From: Ruminococcus sp. JC304 | Lineage (GTDB): Bacteria > Bacillota > Clostridia > Lachnospirales > Lachnospiraceae | DNA length: 64,000 bases | Direction: 5' to 3' | NCBI GenBank assembly: GCA_000285855.2 | Contig: HE978651.1 | Span: 2,101,177 to 2,165,176 of the forward strand | Part shown: positions 1 through 8,485 of the stretch, one piece after another | How positions within the stretch are numbered: position 1 is the first letter of the stretch | Layout of the letters: every line of letters begins with the position of its first letter | Notes under the pieces: model-generated | Seen by the model: the letters and a program-made list of their open reading frames with translations, nothing else | Told to the model about the DNA's origin: nothing | Databases searched by the model: none | Program-made: the position numbers and the translations under genes

Positions 1-388
1 CATCTGTTTTCACTTCAAAAAAAGCATACAGGAATCCCTGATCCTGAATAGAATCTGTCAGGGTAACCGTCACACCATTTTGTGTTACAGACTGGTCTAT
101 GTTCTGAATATAAGTTGATTCCTGCAGTGTCTCCTGCTGTTCCTCCGATGGCTCCAGTCTTTTCACCAGGTAATCATTCCATTTAAAGAACTCTTTTGCA
201 GCCACAGTAACAGCCATACCAGTACAAATTACTGCTGCTGCAATCAATAATCGGCCACTGATTTTTTTTCTTTTGTATTTTTTATCAACTGAATCCGCCT
301 GTTCAATCTGTTTTAGTGTATCTTCAAATTTATTATGAAAATCCTGTGGTACTTCCGGTGCTATATTATTCCATTTGTTCTCTAACAT
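1..388 (-). CDS. DUF4179-type anti-sigma-like membrane protein (C-terminus cut by window edge)
   Basis: Only the first 129 residues are in the window; the rest lies beyond position 1. The visible part has a charged N-terminal segment (about residues 1-45), one transmembrane helix (about 47-65, rich in Ala/Ile/Val) and the start of an outside domain. The ATG at 386-388 overlaps the end of the sigma factor gene, so the two are probably translationally coupled. This order (sigma-70 family factor, then a short single-pass protein) is typical of DUF4179 proteins, which are thought to hold the cognate sigma factor at the membrane. The anti-sigma role is inferred from position and layout. Confidence 0.7.
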   Translation of the reverse strand, partial: MLENKWNNIAPEVPQDFHNKFEDTLKQIEQADSVDKKYKRKKISGRLLIAAAVICTGMAVTVAAKEFFKWNDYLVKRLEPSEEQQETLQESTYIQNIDQSVTQNGVTVTLTDSIQDQGFLYAFFEVKTD

Positions 389-924
389 GACATTTTCCCC
401 TTTCCTGTTATTCTCTTTGATAGTTTGCTGTTTTTACCAGTCATCGGTTTTTTCTCTTCTTCATCAGATAACTGTGCTTTCAAAAATTCTCTCGCACGGG
501 AAAGTCTGCTTTTAATCGTTCCTTCCGGAATATCCAGAGCCCCACTGATCTCTTTCTGTGAGAATCCTTCTAAATAATACAATGTTACCAAAATCCTCAA
601 ATCCTCCGGAAGTTCCATAAGCGCCATATACAGATGACTGTATCTGTCCTCCTCAGTCAGCCTCATATTGTCCATATATTCTTCATATGGAATAACATTT
701 TTTCTTTTCCGAAGAATCCCTTTGCATTCGTTGAGCAATATCCTTGTGATCCATGTTCGAAAATACTTTTCTTTCTTTAAAGTGGGAAGCTTCTCATATG
801 CCTTAAGAATTGTTTCCTGCACAGCATCCCCACAATCAGAATCATTCTTCAGAATGGACTTTGATATATGATACAGCATGGCCTCTGCATCCCGAACCTC
901 CTTAATAAATACATCTTTTGTCAT
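382..924 (-). CDS. RNA polymerase sigma-70 family (ECF-like) sigma factor
   Basis: The 180-residue protein has the two-domain layout of group 4 sigma factors. Region 2 lies at about residues 20-75 (core DCGDAVQETILKAYEKLPTL, then the FRTWITRILLNECKG stretch). Region 4 lies at about 105-155, with the helix-turn-helix SQKEISGALDIPEGTIKSRL. It would direct core polymerase to a small regulon, probably one responding to envelope or stress signals through the overlapping downstream membrane protein. The C-terminal 25 residues are basic and unconserved in appearance. The upstream 300 bases (925-1228) contain only the tsf terminator and a likely promoter region in which I could not identify a convincing box. 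Confidence 0.9.
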   Translation of the reverse strand: MTKDVFIKEVRDAEAMLYHISKSILKNDSDCGDAVQETILKAYEKLPTLKKEKYFRTWITRILLNECKGILRKRKNVIPYEEYMDNMRLTEEDRYSHLYMALMELPEDLRILVTLYYLEGFSQKEISGALDIPEGTIKSRLSRAREFLKAQLSDEEEKKPMTGKNSKLSKRITGKGKMSC

Positions 925-1131
925 AACTTTGTCTTCTCCTTTTGTCCAGCCGGATTACTACACGTGTTTACTTTTTTACTTTTACACTAATTAGATGCAC
1001 CGGGAAGAGAATTGGTTCTCATAAAATTATCTCAGAATTTTGTAACTTAAAAAATACAATTTGCACATATACAATGATACAATAAAAATGCCTGAAGATG
1101 ATTTAGACTTTTTAGAAAAAAATAGAAAAAA

Positions 1132-1187
1132 GCCCTGAAAATCTTATAATCACTTCTCAAACGTAGTGTTTATAAGACTCTCAGGGC
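1132..1187 (-). terminator. Rho-independent terminator of rpsB-tsf
   Basis: Inverted repeat arms at 1132-1149 and 1169-1187 (GCCCTGA against TCAGGGC, extended by a TTATAAGA/TCTTATAA-like stem). On the minus strand it is followed by a T-rich tract (TTTTTTC). It sits 42 bases after the tsf stop. Confidence 0.85.
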
Positions 1188-1228
1188 CTATAAATACTTA
1201 AATTTAATAGAAAATTAATCTTTACAGA

Positions 1229-2167
1229 TTATTTACCCATCTGCTTTGCAACTTCTTCTGCAAAGTTTTCTTCTTTCTTTTCGATACCATCACCTGTCTC
1301 GTAACGTACGAAACCTTTGACAGTGATCTTAGCGCCGTTTTCTTTAGCAACCTGCTCTACGTATTTAGCTACAGACTGTTTTCCATCTTCAGCTTTAACG
1401 TATGTCTGGTCAAGAAGGCAGATTTCTTTAAGCTCTTTTTTGATACGTCCTGTAATCATTCCTTCGATAACCTTAGCCGGTTTCTGGGATTCTTTCGGAT
1501 CGTTCTGGATCTGAGCCATAAGAATTTCTTTCTCATGCTCAATGTACTCTGCGCTTACTTCGCTGTCGCTTGTGTACTGTGGTTTCAAAGCTGCAATCTG
1601 CATTGCTACGTTCTTAGCCATTTCTTTAACAGCATCGTTAACTACGTCTGTTTCAACGTCTACAAGAACACCGATCTTACCGCCCATATGTGTGTAGGAA
1701 GCAACGAAACCGTTCTCTTCTGTAACCTGAGCAAATCTTCTGATGTTCATGTTCTCGCCGATAACTGCGATCTGAGCTGCAAGAGCTTCTTTAACAGTCT
1801 TAGTTGTATCAAGTGCCCATGCTTCTGCAAGGAAAGCATCGATATCTGCTGCTGTTGTGTTCATAGCCTGAGCTGCTACATCTGCAACGTAGTTCTGGAA
1901 TTTTTCATTCTTAGCTACGAAGTCTGTCTCAGCGTTAACTTCTACAACAACTGCTTTCTTTCCGTCTTCGGAAACTAAAGTTTTGCAAAGACCTTCTGCT
2001 GCTACACGGCTTGCTTTCTTCTGTGCTGTAGCAAGACCTTTTTCGCGAAGGAATTCTACTGCTTTATCCATATCACCTTCTGTAGCTGTAAGAGCTTTCT
2101 TACAATCCATCATTCCGGCGCCGGTCATTTCTCTTAATTCTTTTACCTGTGCTGCTGTGATAGCCAT
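1229..2167 (-). CDS. tsf: Translation elongation factor Ts
   Basis: EF-Ts is the nucleotide exchange factor that regenerates EF-Tu-GTP in the cytoplasm. The N-terminal UBA-like domain is seen in VKELREMTGAGMMDCKKAL, followed by the canonical EKGLATAQKKASRVAAEG and TDFVAKNEKF motifs. The length of 312 residues is normal. The frame stays open for another 49 codons upstream, but the ATG at 2165-2167 is chosen because GGAGG lies 8 bases before it and the family starts with MAITAA(Q/L)VKELRE. It lies 100 bases downstream of rpsB, the usual bacterial pairing, with a strong hairpin in the gap. Confidence 0.97.
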   Translation of the reverse strand: MAITAAQVKELREMTGAGMMDCKKALTATEGDMDKAVEFLREKGLATAQKKASRVAAEGLCKTLVSEDGKKAVVVEVNAETDFVAKNEKFQNYVADVAAQAMNTTAADIDAFLAEAWALDTTKTVKEALAAQIAVIGENMNIRRFAQVTEENGFVASYTHMGGKIGVLVDVETDVVNDAVKEMAKNVAMQIAALKPQYTSDSEVSAEYIEHEKEILMAQIQNDPKESQKPAKVIEGMITGRIKKELKEICLLDQTYVKAEDGKQSVAKYVEQVAKENGAKITVKGFVRYETGDGIEKKEENFAEEVAKQMGK

Positions 2168-2226
2168 TTCATTTTCCTCCTGAATAATATTCGTAAATCG
2201 CCCGGAGGGGCTTTTCCTTTTCAATG

Positions 2227-2252
2227 ACAGGAAAGCCTGTCGGCTTTCCTGT
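2227..2252 (-). other. Intercistronic hairpin between rpsB and tsf
   Basis: Perfect 11-bp stem (ACAGGAAAGCC against GGCTTTCCTGT) with a 4-base loop, 16 bases after the rpsB stop. No T-run follows on the minus strand, so it is more likely an RNA stability or processing element, or a partial attenuator, than a full terminator. Confidence 0.6.
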
Positions 2253-2267
2253 ACTGGTTCAAAAAAA

Positions 2268-3011
2268 TTATTCTTCTGTAGCTGCGAACTCTTCAGATTC
2301 AGCTTCGATTTCACCGTCTACATCTGCAGTACCCTGTTTTGCTTCGATAACAGCGTCTGCCATTTTGGAAACGATTAATTTTACTGCACGGATTGCATCA
2401 TCGTTACCTGGGATTACATAATCCAGTTCTTCTGGATCGCAGTTAGTATCGCAGATACCGATAAGCGGGATTCCTAATGTATGAGCTTCCTGTACGCAGA
2501 TTCTTTCTTTCTTAGGATCTACGATGAAGATTGCATCTGGAAGTCTCTTCATTTCTTTGATACCACCGATGTTTTTCTGTAATTTGGCAAGTTCTTTTTT
2601 CAGCTCAATAACTTCTTTCTTAGGAAGAACGTCAAATGTTCCATCAGCTTCCATAGCTTCGATCTGTTTCAGTCTTGCAATACGGCTCTGGATAGTTTTG
2701 AAGTTTGTAAGCATACCGCCTAACCATCTCTCGTTTACATAGAACTGTCCGCAACGCTCTGCTTCTGTTTTGATAGCATCCTGAGCCTGTTTCTTTGTTC
2801 CTACGAATAAGATGCTTCCACCGTCTGCTACGATATCAGCGATTGCATTGTAAGCATCGTCAACCATACCTACAGACTGCTGTAAGTCGATGATGTAGAT
2901 ACCGTTTCTCTCTGTGTAGATGTATGGAGCCATTTTAGGGTTCCATCTTCTTGTCTGATGTCCGAAATGTACGCCTGCTTCTAAAAGCTGTTTCATTGAA
3001 ATAACGCTCAT
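2268..3011 (-). CDS. rpsB: 30S ribosomal protein S2
   Basis: Small-subunit ribosomal protein that binds at the head-body junction and is needed for S1 docking. The protein opens with the family signature [20 protein letters not shown]. It contains [29 protein letters not shown]-type helices and the PDAIFIVDP and [13 protein letters not shown] motifs. Its 247 residues match the usual length, with an acidic C-terminal tail of about 20 residues. It is first in an rpsB-tsf operon with its own promoter and a long GC-rich leader. Confidence 0.97.
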   Translation of the reverse strand: MSVISMKQLLEAGVHFGHQTRRWNPKMAPYIYTERNGIYIIDLQQSVGMVDDAYNAIADIVADGGSILFVGTKKQAQDAIKTEAERCGQFYVNERWLGGMLTNFKTIQSRIARLKQIEAMEADGTFDVLPKKEVIELKKELAKLQKNIGGIKEMKRLPDAIFIVDPKKERICVQEAHTLGIPLIGICDTNCDPEELDYVIPGNDDAIRAVKLIVSKMADAVIEAKQGTADVDGEIEAESEEFAATEE

Positions 3012-3150
3012 GTTTGTTCTCCTTTTTGGTTAATTTCTTCCGCCCGGTTCTTTTTCCTGGGGACCCAGCCTCACACCGCAGGGCACCATCCGCGGGAATC
3101 TCCGAACGTGTATATTTTTGCACACGCAATAGATGCGCATGACTCGCAAC
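3012..3150 (-). promoter_or_regulatory. Long structured leader of rpsB
   Basis: About 140 bases separate the rpsB start from its predicted promoter. The stretch 3040-3105 is distinctly GC-rich compared with its surroundings and contains complementary CCCGG/CCTGGG and CCGCGG-type segments. Ribosomal protein operons often autoregulate through such leaders; that this one binds S2 is inference. Confidence 0.4.
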
Positions 3151-3156
3151 TTCTGT

Positions 3157-3186
3157 AGTATAGCATACAAAAACCCTCCATGTAAA
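3157..3186 (-). promoter_or_regulatory. Sigma-A promoter of rpsB-tsf
   Basis: On the minus strand, TTTACA (3181-3186) and TATACT (3157-3162) are separated by 18 bases. The -35 box falls in the loop of the terminator of the preceding operon. Confidence 0.6.
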
Positions 3187-3196
3187 GAGGGTTTTT
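3169..3196 (-). terminator. Rho-independent terminator of the ytr-like/pseudouridine synthase operon
   Basis: AAAAACCCTC (3169-3178) pairs with GAGGGTTTTT (3187-3196) around an 8-base loop. The A/T flanks make it usable in either direction. It lies 31 bases after the pseudouridine synthase stop. Confidence 0.8.
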
Positions 3197-3226
3197 TGCA
3201 AATTTTTTATTATTTTTACAGGTTTT

Positions 3227-3994
3227 TCAGGATCTGCCAATGCTGTCTTTCAGTTTTTTTTCTTCTTCAGCAGTCAGCTGACGGCATTCGCCTTTTTTCA
3301 GGTCATCCGGCAATATTAATACTCCCATGGAAATTCGTTTCAGATAGATCACTTTCTTTCCTACTGCTTCTGTCATTCGCTTGACCTGATGGAATTTGCC
3401 TTCTTTGATCGTAAGCTGAATCTCTGAAGACCATCCCGACGGATACTGCTCCAGTTCTGTCTCTTCCACTTTTCTGGTACTGAGGATTTCCAGTTTTGCA
3501 GGCATAGTCGGTTTTTTTTCTCCGATCTCCAGGCCCTCAGCAAATCTCTGTACATCTTCTTTTGTCATGCACCCATCTGTGACAGCATAGTAAGTTTTGT
3601 CTACATGTTTCTTCGGAGAAAGAAGTTCATGTGCCAGCGCTCCGTCATCTGTGATCAGAAGCAAGCCCTCTGTATCTTTATCCAGTCTCCCTACCGGAAA
3701 CATTCCTTTTCTGTCCGATGGCACCAGTTCCATCACTGTTCTGTCACGCTTATCCTCTGTTGCACTGACATAACCCGCAGGTTTGTGCAGAAGATAATAG
3801 ACAAATTCCGATGCCTTGGAAATTCTGTTTCCATCCAGAATTATCTCATCCTCTTCACTGACCTTGATCTCCGGTTCCTTTACAGGCACACCATTGACCT
3901 GGACTTTTCCCTTTTGAATATATTTTTTTACCTCACTTCTGGTCCCTGCTCCTGCATCTGCCAGGAACTTGTCCAGACGAACTGCTTTCTTCAT
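3227..3994 (-). CDS. RsuA/RluB-family rRNA pseudouridine synthase
   Basis: Converts a specific uridine in rRNA to pseudouridine. The protein has an N-terminal S4 RNA-binding domain (about residues 3-60, RLDKFLADAGAGTRSEVKKY) and the catalytic domain with the family motif FPVGRLDKDTEGLLLITDDG, whose Asp is the catalytic residue. The GKFHQVKRM motif lies near the C-terminus. The 255-residue form starting at 3992-3994 is preferred over the longer open frame: it has GAGGAAGA just upstream and overlaps the permease stop by ATGA, implying translational coupling. Its place at the end of an ABC transporter operon is not explained by function. Whether it acts on 16S or 23S rRNA cannot be told from sequence alone. 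Confidence 0.92.
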   Translation of the reverse strand: MKKAVRLDKFLADAGAGTRSEVKKYIQKGKVQVNGVPVKEPEIKVSEEDEIILDGNRISKASEFVYYLLHKPAGYVSATEDKRDRTVMELVPSDRKGMFPVGRLDKDTEGLLLITDDGALAHELLSPKKHVDKTYYAVTDGCMTKEDVQRFAEGLEIGEKKPTMPAKLEILSTRKVEETELEQYPSGWSSEIQLTIKEGKFHQVKRMTEAVGKKVIYLKRISMGVLILPDDLKKGECRQLTAEEEKKLKDSIGRS

Positions 3995-6048
3995 TCTTCT
4001 TCCTCGCCAGTTTCTACTATTTTCTTTATAAATTCCGGCTCTTTCGCTTTCAGTACAGCAAACTCTATTCCGTTTAGCGATTCTCCGGCAGACTCTGTAA
4101 TGTTCAGAGCCACTTTCACACTCACACCCGCCTCCGTTTCCAGCCATGCCGGACACTCCAATTCACGGATCAGGCTCTGGGCTAATTCTTCTTTCTGTTC
4201 AGGATCTGTGACATCCATTTCTTCTGCATTATATGTCACTGAATAATCGTACTGTTTCAGATTTTCTTTTTCCATAACAAAAGCATAACCTTTTTCTTTC
4301 AGGAAAACAAGTGTCCGCTTAAATGTCGGGAAAATATATCTTCCTACTTCTGCATAGGATTCCGGTGCAATATGCTCATCCATATCTGCATAGGAAGTAG
4401 CGTAAAGCTCCATCTGTCCACACGGGATTCCTATAAGTTCCTGCGGTGAGGCTTCTGCTATATCCTGTTTCAGCAGATCCAGCAGCTTCTGACTGTCAGA
4501 TTTTTCCAATGTTACAGAGTACTGATCATCTAATTCATTTAAAGGATCTACTGTTATAAAAGACACTTTCTGTCTGTACTTTTCCATAATATCATATTTA
4601 TTATCTTTTAATGTTCCCTGCTCATAGCATGCTTCCAGCAGTCTGCCAAGCTGCTCCGCTGTCACTATATATTGTCTGGTAATATCGAAACCGCTCTTCT
4701 TTTTAAACTGAACTCCTATTTCTGTTCCGCTGCACTCCTTACTGTTCTGATAAGACGCAATTTCTTTTAACACTTCATAGATTTTATCTGACATTCCTGC
4801 ATCTGTCCATCTGCCATAATTTCCGCCCATAAAATAAAAGAGTCTGTCCAGTTTATATGAACCAGAACTCACTTCCATCTGCGGTTCATTCACACTCTCA
4901 GTTCCTATCCACTCCAGATTCAGACTGATTCCCTCAGTTTTTGCCATTGTCGGAATTCTTGTATCATATCCGATGGCATCTGTGTGTAATATCCAGGCAC
5001 TGACAGCTACACATATTCCCAAAAGCAGAAGCTGCAGCTTATGTGCTGCCATTTTACGGAAATCCATTGCAAAAATAACCTGCAAAATTCCATAAAATAC
5101 AACTGTCCCCAGCACAAGCCCGAATATCCACCAGCCAGTCCTGTTCTCTTCCGGTCCGATCAGCGCAAACATCGTTCCAATTGCCAGAGCAGCAGGGATT
5201 ACGACCATAAACAAAAGGATTGGTTCCAGAAATCCGTAAACAAAAGATTTTCCTGTTTTCTCAGCTGGACGCTTTGTATATGCCAGATATGCACATACTG
5301 CCAGAACAATCAGAAGCAGTATCCCGCCCACTATAATGATCCAGAAATTCTTTTGTCCTGAATAAGTCCGCAATGCCACGGAAATAGATACAGGTGAAAG
5401 AAAAACAGATATCTTTTCTGCCATTCCCTCTTTAAGTCCCATATTCGTTCTGAAATACATCATTTCCAGCACCCATAAAAGAATGCCCAGTACCGGTCCG
5501 TAAAGGTAAACACAGCATAATGACAGAATACCTGCCAGAATATTTCCCGCAATTGCCAGTGCCAACACTGCTCCGAAATACAGCAGCAGATACATAAGCA
5601 AATGTTCCAGAAACATTTTCCCCGCTGCCGTGATCAGATGACTACCATGTCCTTTGCTGACTGCGATCGCCATTGTGATCAGTTCCATGATCACATATGG
5701 AACCAGATACAGCACCAGACCTCTGATTGCTTTTTCCCAAAAGAACCTGCTTCTTGTTACCGGAAGACTGTGATAAAAATCAATCTTATCTCTGGAAAAA
5801 AGATACCAGAATTCATTCAGGGCATTTACAACGGCCGCAAGCATTGTAACCAAAAAGCCTGGAACTATCAGATAGGAACAGATCATGACAAAAGTCATCC
5901 TGTGGATTTCATCCGTCTGATTTCCGATCAGCATCAGTTCTGCTACCGGAAATGCAACCATAAACCCCAGTAACAACAGCACCAGAATCCAGGTACTGCC
6001 TTTTAAGCTGCTTCTTAATGATCTACCAGAAAATGTTTTTGACTTCAT
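3991..6048 (-). CDS. ABC-2-type transporter permease of a YtrA-controlled operon
   Basis: A 685-residue integral membrane protein. About six to eight hydrophobic segments lie in the first 380 residues (first helix at about 17-40). A soluble region of about 300 residues follows, with no recognised domain. The long extracytoplasmic C-terminal part, with many charged residues and Tyr, resembles permeases of the DUF6449 type found next to YtrA/YtrB genes in Clostridia. It starts 26 bases inside the ATPase gene with GGAGGTGG ahead of the ATG. With the ATPase it should form an exporter that answers cell-envelope stress. The substrate is unknown; related operons respond to antibiotics that act on the cell wall, which is family knowledge and not visible here. 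Confidence 0.85.
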   Translation of the reverse strand: MKSKTFSGRSLRSSLKGSTWILVLLLLGFMVAFPVAELMLIGNQTDEIHRMTFVMICSYLIVPGFLVTMLAAVVNALNEFWYLFSRDKIDFYHSLPVTRSRFFWEKAIRGLVLYLVPYVIMELITMAIAVSKGHGSHLITAAGKMFLEHLLMYLLLYFGAVLALAIAGNILAGILSLCCVYLYGPVLGILLWVLEMMYFRTNMGLKEGMAEKISVFLSPVSISVALRTYSGQKNFWIIIVGGILLLIVLAVCAYLAYTKRPAEKTGKSFVYGFLEPILLFMVVIPAALAIGTMFALIGPEENRTGWWIFGLVLGTVVFYGILQVIFAMDFRKMAAHKLQLLLLGICVAVSAWILHTDAIGYDTRIPTMAKTEGISLNLEWIGTESVNEPQMEVSSGSYKLDRLFYFMGGNYGRWTDAGMSDKIYEVLKEIASYQNSKECSGTEIGVQFKKKSGFDITRQYIVTAEQLGRLLEACYEQGTLKDNKYDIMEKYRQKVSFITVDPLNELDDQYSVTLEKSDSQKLLDLLKQDIAEASPQELIGIPCGQMELYATSYADMDEHIAPESYAEVGRYIFPTFKRTLVFLKEKGYAFVMEKENLKQYDYSVTYNAEEMDVTDPEQKEELAQSLIRELECPAWLETEAGVSVKVALNITESAGESLNGIEFAVLKAKEPEFIKKIVETGEEEE

Positions 6049-6925
6049 AGCCTGCCACCTCCGTTTCGCTGATAAATATCTCCTCCAGTGTCAATGGAAT
6101 CACTTCGCAGAATATTGGATTCTGTGTCTGTACTTTCTGAAGTATTTCTTCTCTGGTCCCTCTTGCAGTAAGTATCAGAAGTGATCCCTGATGTTCTTTC
6201 TTTAAAACGTCCAATTCTTTCAAAAGTGCTTCTTCTTTTGTCTGATCCGGCAGTACACACTGGATCTTATGGATATGGAATTTCATGTCTTCCAGTTCTC
6301 TGGATAAAAGAATTCCTCCTTTGTGCAGGAATCCTACATGGTCACACACGTCCTCCAGTTCTCTCATATTATGAGATGCGATCACCGGGGTAAAATCCCG
6401 ATTCATGATTTCAGACACAAACAGACTCTTTACTGCCTGACGCATGACCGGATCAAGTCCATCGAACGTTTCATCGCATAACAGATATTTTGTCCCTGCA
6501 CTGATTCCCATAATGACCAGAAGCTGTTTCTTCATTCCCTTGCTGTAGGAATTGATCCTGCGTTTCTCATCCAGATGAAACTGGTCCATTAATTTACTGT
6601 AACGGTCAGTCATAAAGTCCGGATAATATTCTCTGTAGAAATCTTTCAGATCTGCTGCCGTATATCCCTGTGGAAAATATCCACCGTCTGAAATGTAAAA
6701 TATCTGCTGTTTTATCTTTTCATTCTCATAGACCGGTTCCTGATCCACCAGGATTTCTCCTTCGTCCGGCTTTATCACTCCGGCAGCCATTCGAAGCAGC
6801 GTGCTCTTTCCTGCACCGTTGGTCCCTACCAGTCCGAAAATCTGGCGTTCACCGATTTCCATTAATACATGGTCAATGGCATGGATCTCTCCGAAAGCTT
6901 TACTGCAGTTTCTGATCTCTATCAT
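6023..6925 (-). CDS. ABC transporter ATP-binding protein (YtrB-like)
   Basis: A 300-residue nucleotide-binding subunit. Walker A is GTNGAGKST (about residues 34-42), the signature motif is the degenerate YSKGMKKQL, Walker B is KYLLCDETFDGLD and the H-loop is VIASHNMRE. The signature lacks the usual LSGGQ, a common state in CcmA/YtrB-type exporters. The C-terminal 80 residues form an extra domain typical of this group. Its ATG overlaps the stop of the GntR regulator (ATGA), so regulator, ATPase and permease are made together and the operon is probably autoregulated. Confidence 0.93.
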   Translation of the reverse strand: MIEIRNCSKAFGEIHAIDHVLMEIGERQIFGLVGTNGAGKSTLLRMAAGVIKPDEGEILVDQEPVYENEKIKQQIFYISDGGYFPQGYTAADLKDFYREYYPDFMTDRYSKLMDQFHLDEKRRINSYSKGMKKQLLVIMGISAGTKYLLCDETFDGLDPVMRQAVKSLFVSEIMNRDFTPVIASHNMRELEDVCDHVGFLHKGGILLSRELEDMKFHIHKIQCVLPDQTKEEALLKELDVLKKEHQGSLLILTARGTREEILQKVQTQNPIFCEVIPLTLEEIFISETEVAGYEVKNIFW

Positions 6926-7296
6926 GATTCGTCCTCCTTTTCAAAGATTTCCGCAAGCATTTTCTCCAGTTCCTCTCTGTTGAATCCTGTGTTTCTGCCT
7001 TTCTGTATCAGTGCTGTGAATTCTTTTCGGTAGCTCTCTCTGTTTATCTTCTGTACCTGAGAGCTGTCTGCTACGAAATTTCCTCTGCCTTTTACAGGAT
7101 AGATCAGTCCCAGTTTCTCCAGCTCCATATATGCACGCTGGATCGTGTTGGGATTGACGGACAATTCTGTGGCAAGCTGCCTTACTGACGGCATCTGCGA
7201 TCCCGGCGGCAGGACACCGTTCAGGATTAGAATCTGAAATTTATCTGTAACCTGTTCATAGATTGGACGCCTGTCCTGATAATCCAAAACAATCAC
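6922..7296 (-). CDS. GntR-family (YtrA subfamily) transcriptional repressor
   Basis: A 124-residue protein. The N-terminal winged helix-turn-helix (about residues 8-75) contains PPGSQMPSVRQLATELSVNP and NTIQRAYMELEKLGLIYPVKGRGNFV. Only a short helical tail of about 45 residues follows in place of an effector domain; that short form defines the YtrA subfamily. It is the first gene of the operon, directly after a sigma-A promoter that overlaps an inverted repeat, which supports autorepression. The inducing signal cannot be read from the sequence. Confidence 0.93.
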   Translation of the reverse strand: MIVLDYQDRRPIYEQVTDKFQILILNGVLPPGSQMPSVRQLATELSVNPNTIQRAYMELEKLGLIYPVKGRGNFVADSSQVQKINRESYRKEFTALIQKGRNTGFNREELEKMLAEIFEKEDES

Positions 7297-7370
7297 TGGT
7301 GATTCCTCCTTTCTGTTACGTGTTTCATGATGTGTTGTTTTATTTTATGTGTGTATTTAGTGTATTAGTT

Positions 7371-7413
7371 GTATTGGTACATTCATAATACAGAATACTG
7401 TTGTATCTGTCAA
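7371..7413 (-). promoter_or_regulatory. Promoter with overlapping YtrA-type operator
   Basis: TTGACA (7408-7413) and TATTAT (7385-7390) with a 17-base spacer on the minus strand form a near-consensus sigma-A promoter. GTATT (7371-7375) and AATAC (7387-7391) form an inverted repeat over the -10 box, a position fit for repression by the YtrA-like protein. Further TGTATT copies lie at 7352 and 7361. The rest of 7297-7584 shows nothing else I can name. Confidence 0.65.
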
Positions 7414-7584
7414 GTACTTAATAGCTAAATACTTATTTGTCAAACAGATATTCTCTGTTTAATTCAGTAAAAGGTTATTTCCGAATCCTAATCAAACTGT
7501 TAGGTTTTACTCTTTCCAGTACATCTAAATTTCCGTATACTGATTATTTTCTTTTTGCCTTAACATAATCTTTTTTCTAATAAC

Positions 7585-7631
7585 AAAGACACCTGCATGT
7601 GTACTGTCATTCCACAATTGCAGATGTCTTT
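7585..7631 (-). terminator. Hairpin terminator after the CPBP protease gene
   Basis: AAAGACACCTGCA (7585-7597) pairs with TGCAGATGTCTTT (7619-7631) with one mismatch and a 21-base loop. The U-tract on the minus strand is weak, so termination efficiency is uncertain. Confidence 0.5.
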
Positions 7632-7646
7632 ATCTTGTCTCTATTT

Positions 7647-8480
7647 TTATATCATTCTTTTCTTTTTTCTTATACTGCACATCTTTTCGAAATGGGTAAG
7701 GCAATATACCACACTGATCAACAGAATCAGATAGATCAATATGAGAATCTGTACCCCATATTTCATGGAATACAAATCCAGTGCATATTCTGAGATAAGC
7801 AGTGACCAGATGTTTGCTCCCATATGGAGCAGCATACTGCTGTAAATATTTCCACTCATTTCCAGTATCCATGCAAATGCAGTTCCGAGGATACTTGCGT
7901 AAATTCCCTGTACGATATTTCCGTGATAGATACCAAATATCAGCCCGGAAATCACTGCTGCCACCGGCATCTTCAGCCAGTCACGCAGACGCAGATAGAT
8001 TAACCAGCGGAAGATCATTTCCTCCGCCGCAGGTGCAATAATTCCCATCCAGAAAATCATCATAAGAAGTGATTTTCCTTCTGTAATTCTGGTCATGCTT
8101 TCCTGGTAGGCACTGCTGTTAATAAATGACTGAAGAATTGCCATCAGGAAATTTCCATACTGTGCAAGTCCGGCTCCTGCCAGAAGCAGAAGAATTATTT
8201 CCAGTAAGGAAAGCGGTACTTTTTTCTGTGCCGGGATCAGACCGCCGGCAATTCTTCTGACTTTATCTCTTCCATAAAAATACAATGCCGGGATCATAGC
8301 CAGAATTCCTGTTAAGCCGGTAAGAAAAATCGTGTAATTATAATATGTCTCAGCTGAGTTTGCCGCGGTTCTTGCAAATACTGCCAGCGCAGTTCCTGCA
8401 ACGATCTGTGAGATTATAAAGTGGATTCCTACCGGATATCCTGCCCTCCAGATTTTAGAAACAATATTTTGTTTTCGCAG
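7647..8480 (-). CDS. CPBP-family intramembrane glutamic endopeptidase
   Basis: Multi-pass membrane protease of the CAAX/Abi (CPBP) family. The diagnostic motifs are EEMIFRWLIYLRLRD (the Glu-Glu plus Arg motif), GLIFGIYHGNIVQGIYA and the final LLHMGANIWSLL, whose His ligands are typical. The first ATG in frame is at 8295-8297, but the frame continues upstream with a convincing membrane segment (AGYPVGIHFIISQIVAG). No ATG, GTG or TTG occurs before a stop at 8520-8522. The CTG at 8478-8480 is the best candidate start, giving about 277 residues; it lies a few bases after the HAD stop, so reinitiation is possible. The substrate is unknown; some family members process peptides or give bacteriocin immunity. 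Confidence 0.75.
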   Translation of the reverse strand: MRKQNIVSKIWRAGYPVGIHFIISQIVAGTALAVFARTAANSAETYYNYTIFLTGLTGILAMIPALYFYGRDKVRRIAGGLIPAQKKVPLSLLEIILLLLAGAGLAQYGNFLMAILQSFINSSAYQESMTRITEGKSLLMMIFWMGIIAPAAEEMIFRWLIYLRLRDWLKMPVAAVISGLIFGIYHGNIVQGIYASILGTAFAWILEMSGNIYSSMLLHMGANIWSLLISEYALDLYSMKYGVQILILIYLILLISVVYCLTHFEKMCSIRKKKRMI

Positions 8481-8485
8481 AGGGC

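Noticed and set aside
1535-1978. 147-codon plus-strand open frame antisense to tsf
   Set aside because: Shadow of tsf with biased Cys/Phe/Ser content; tsf is certain on the other strand.
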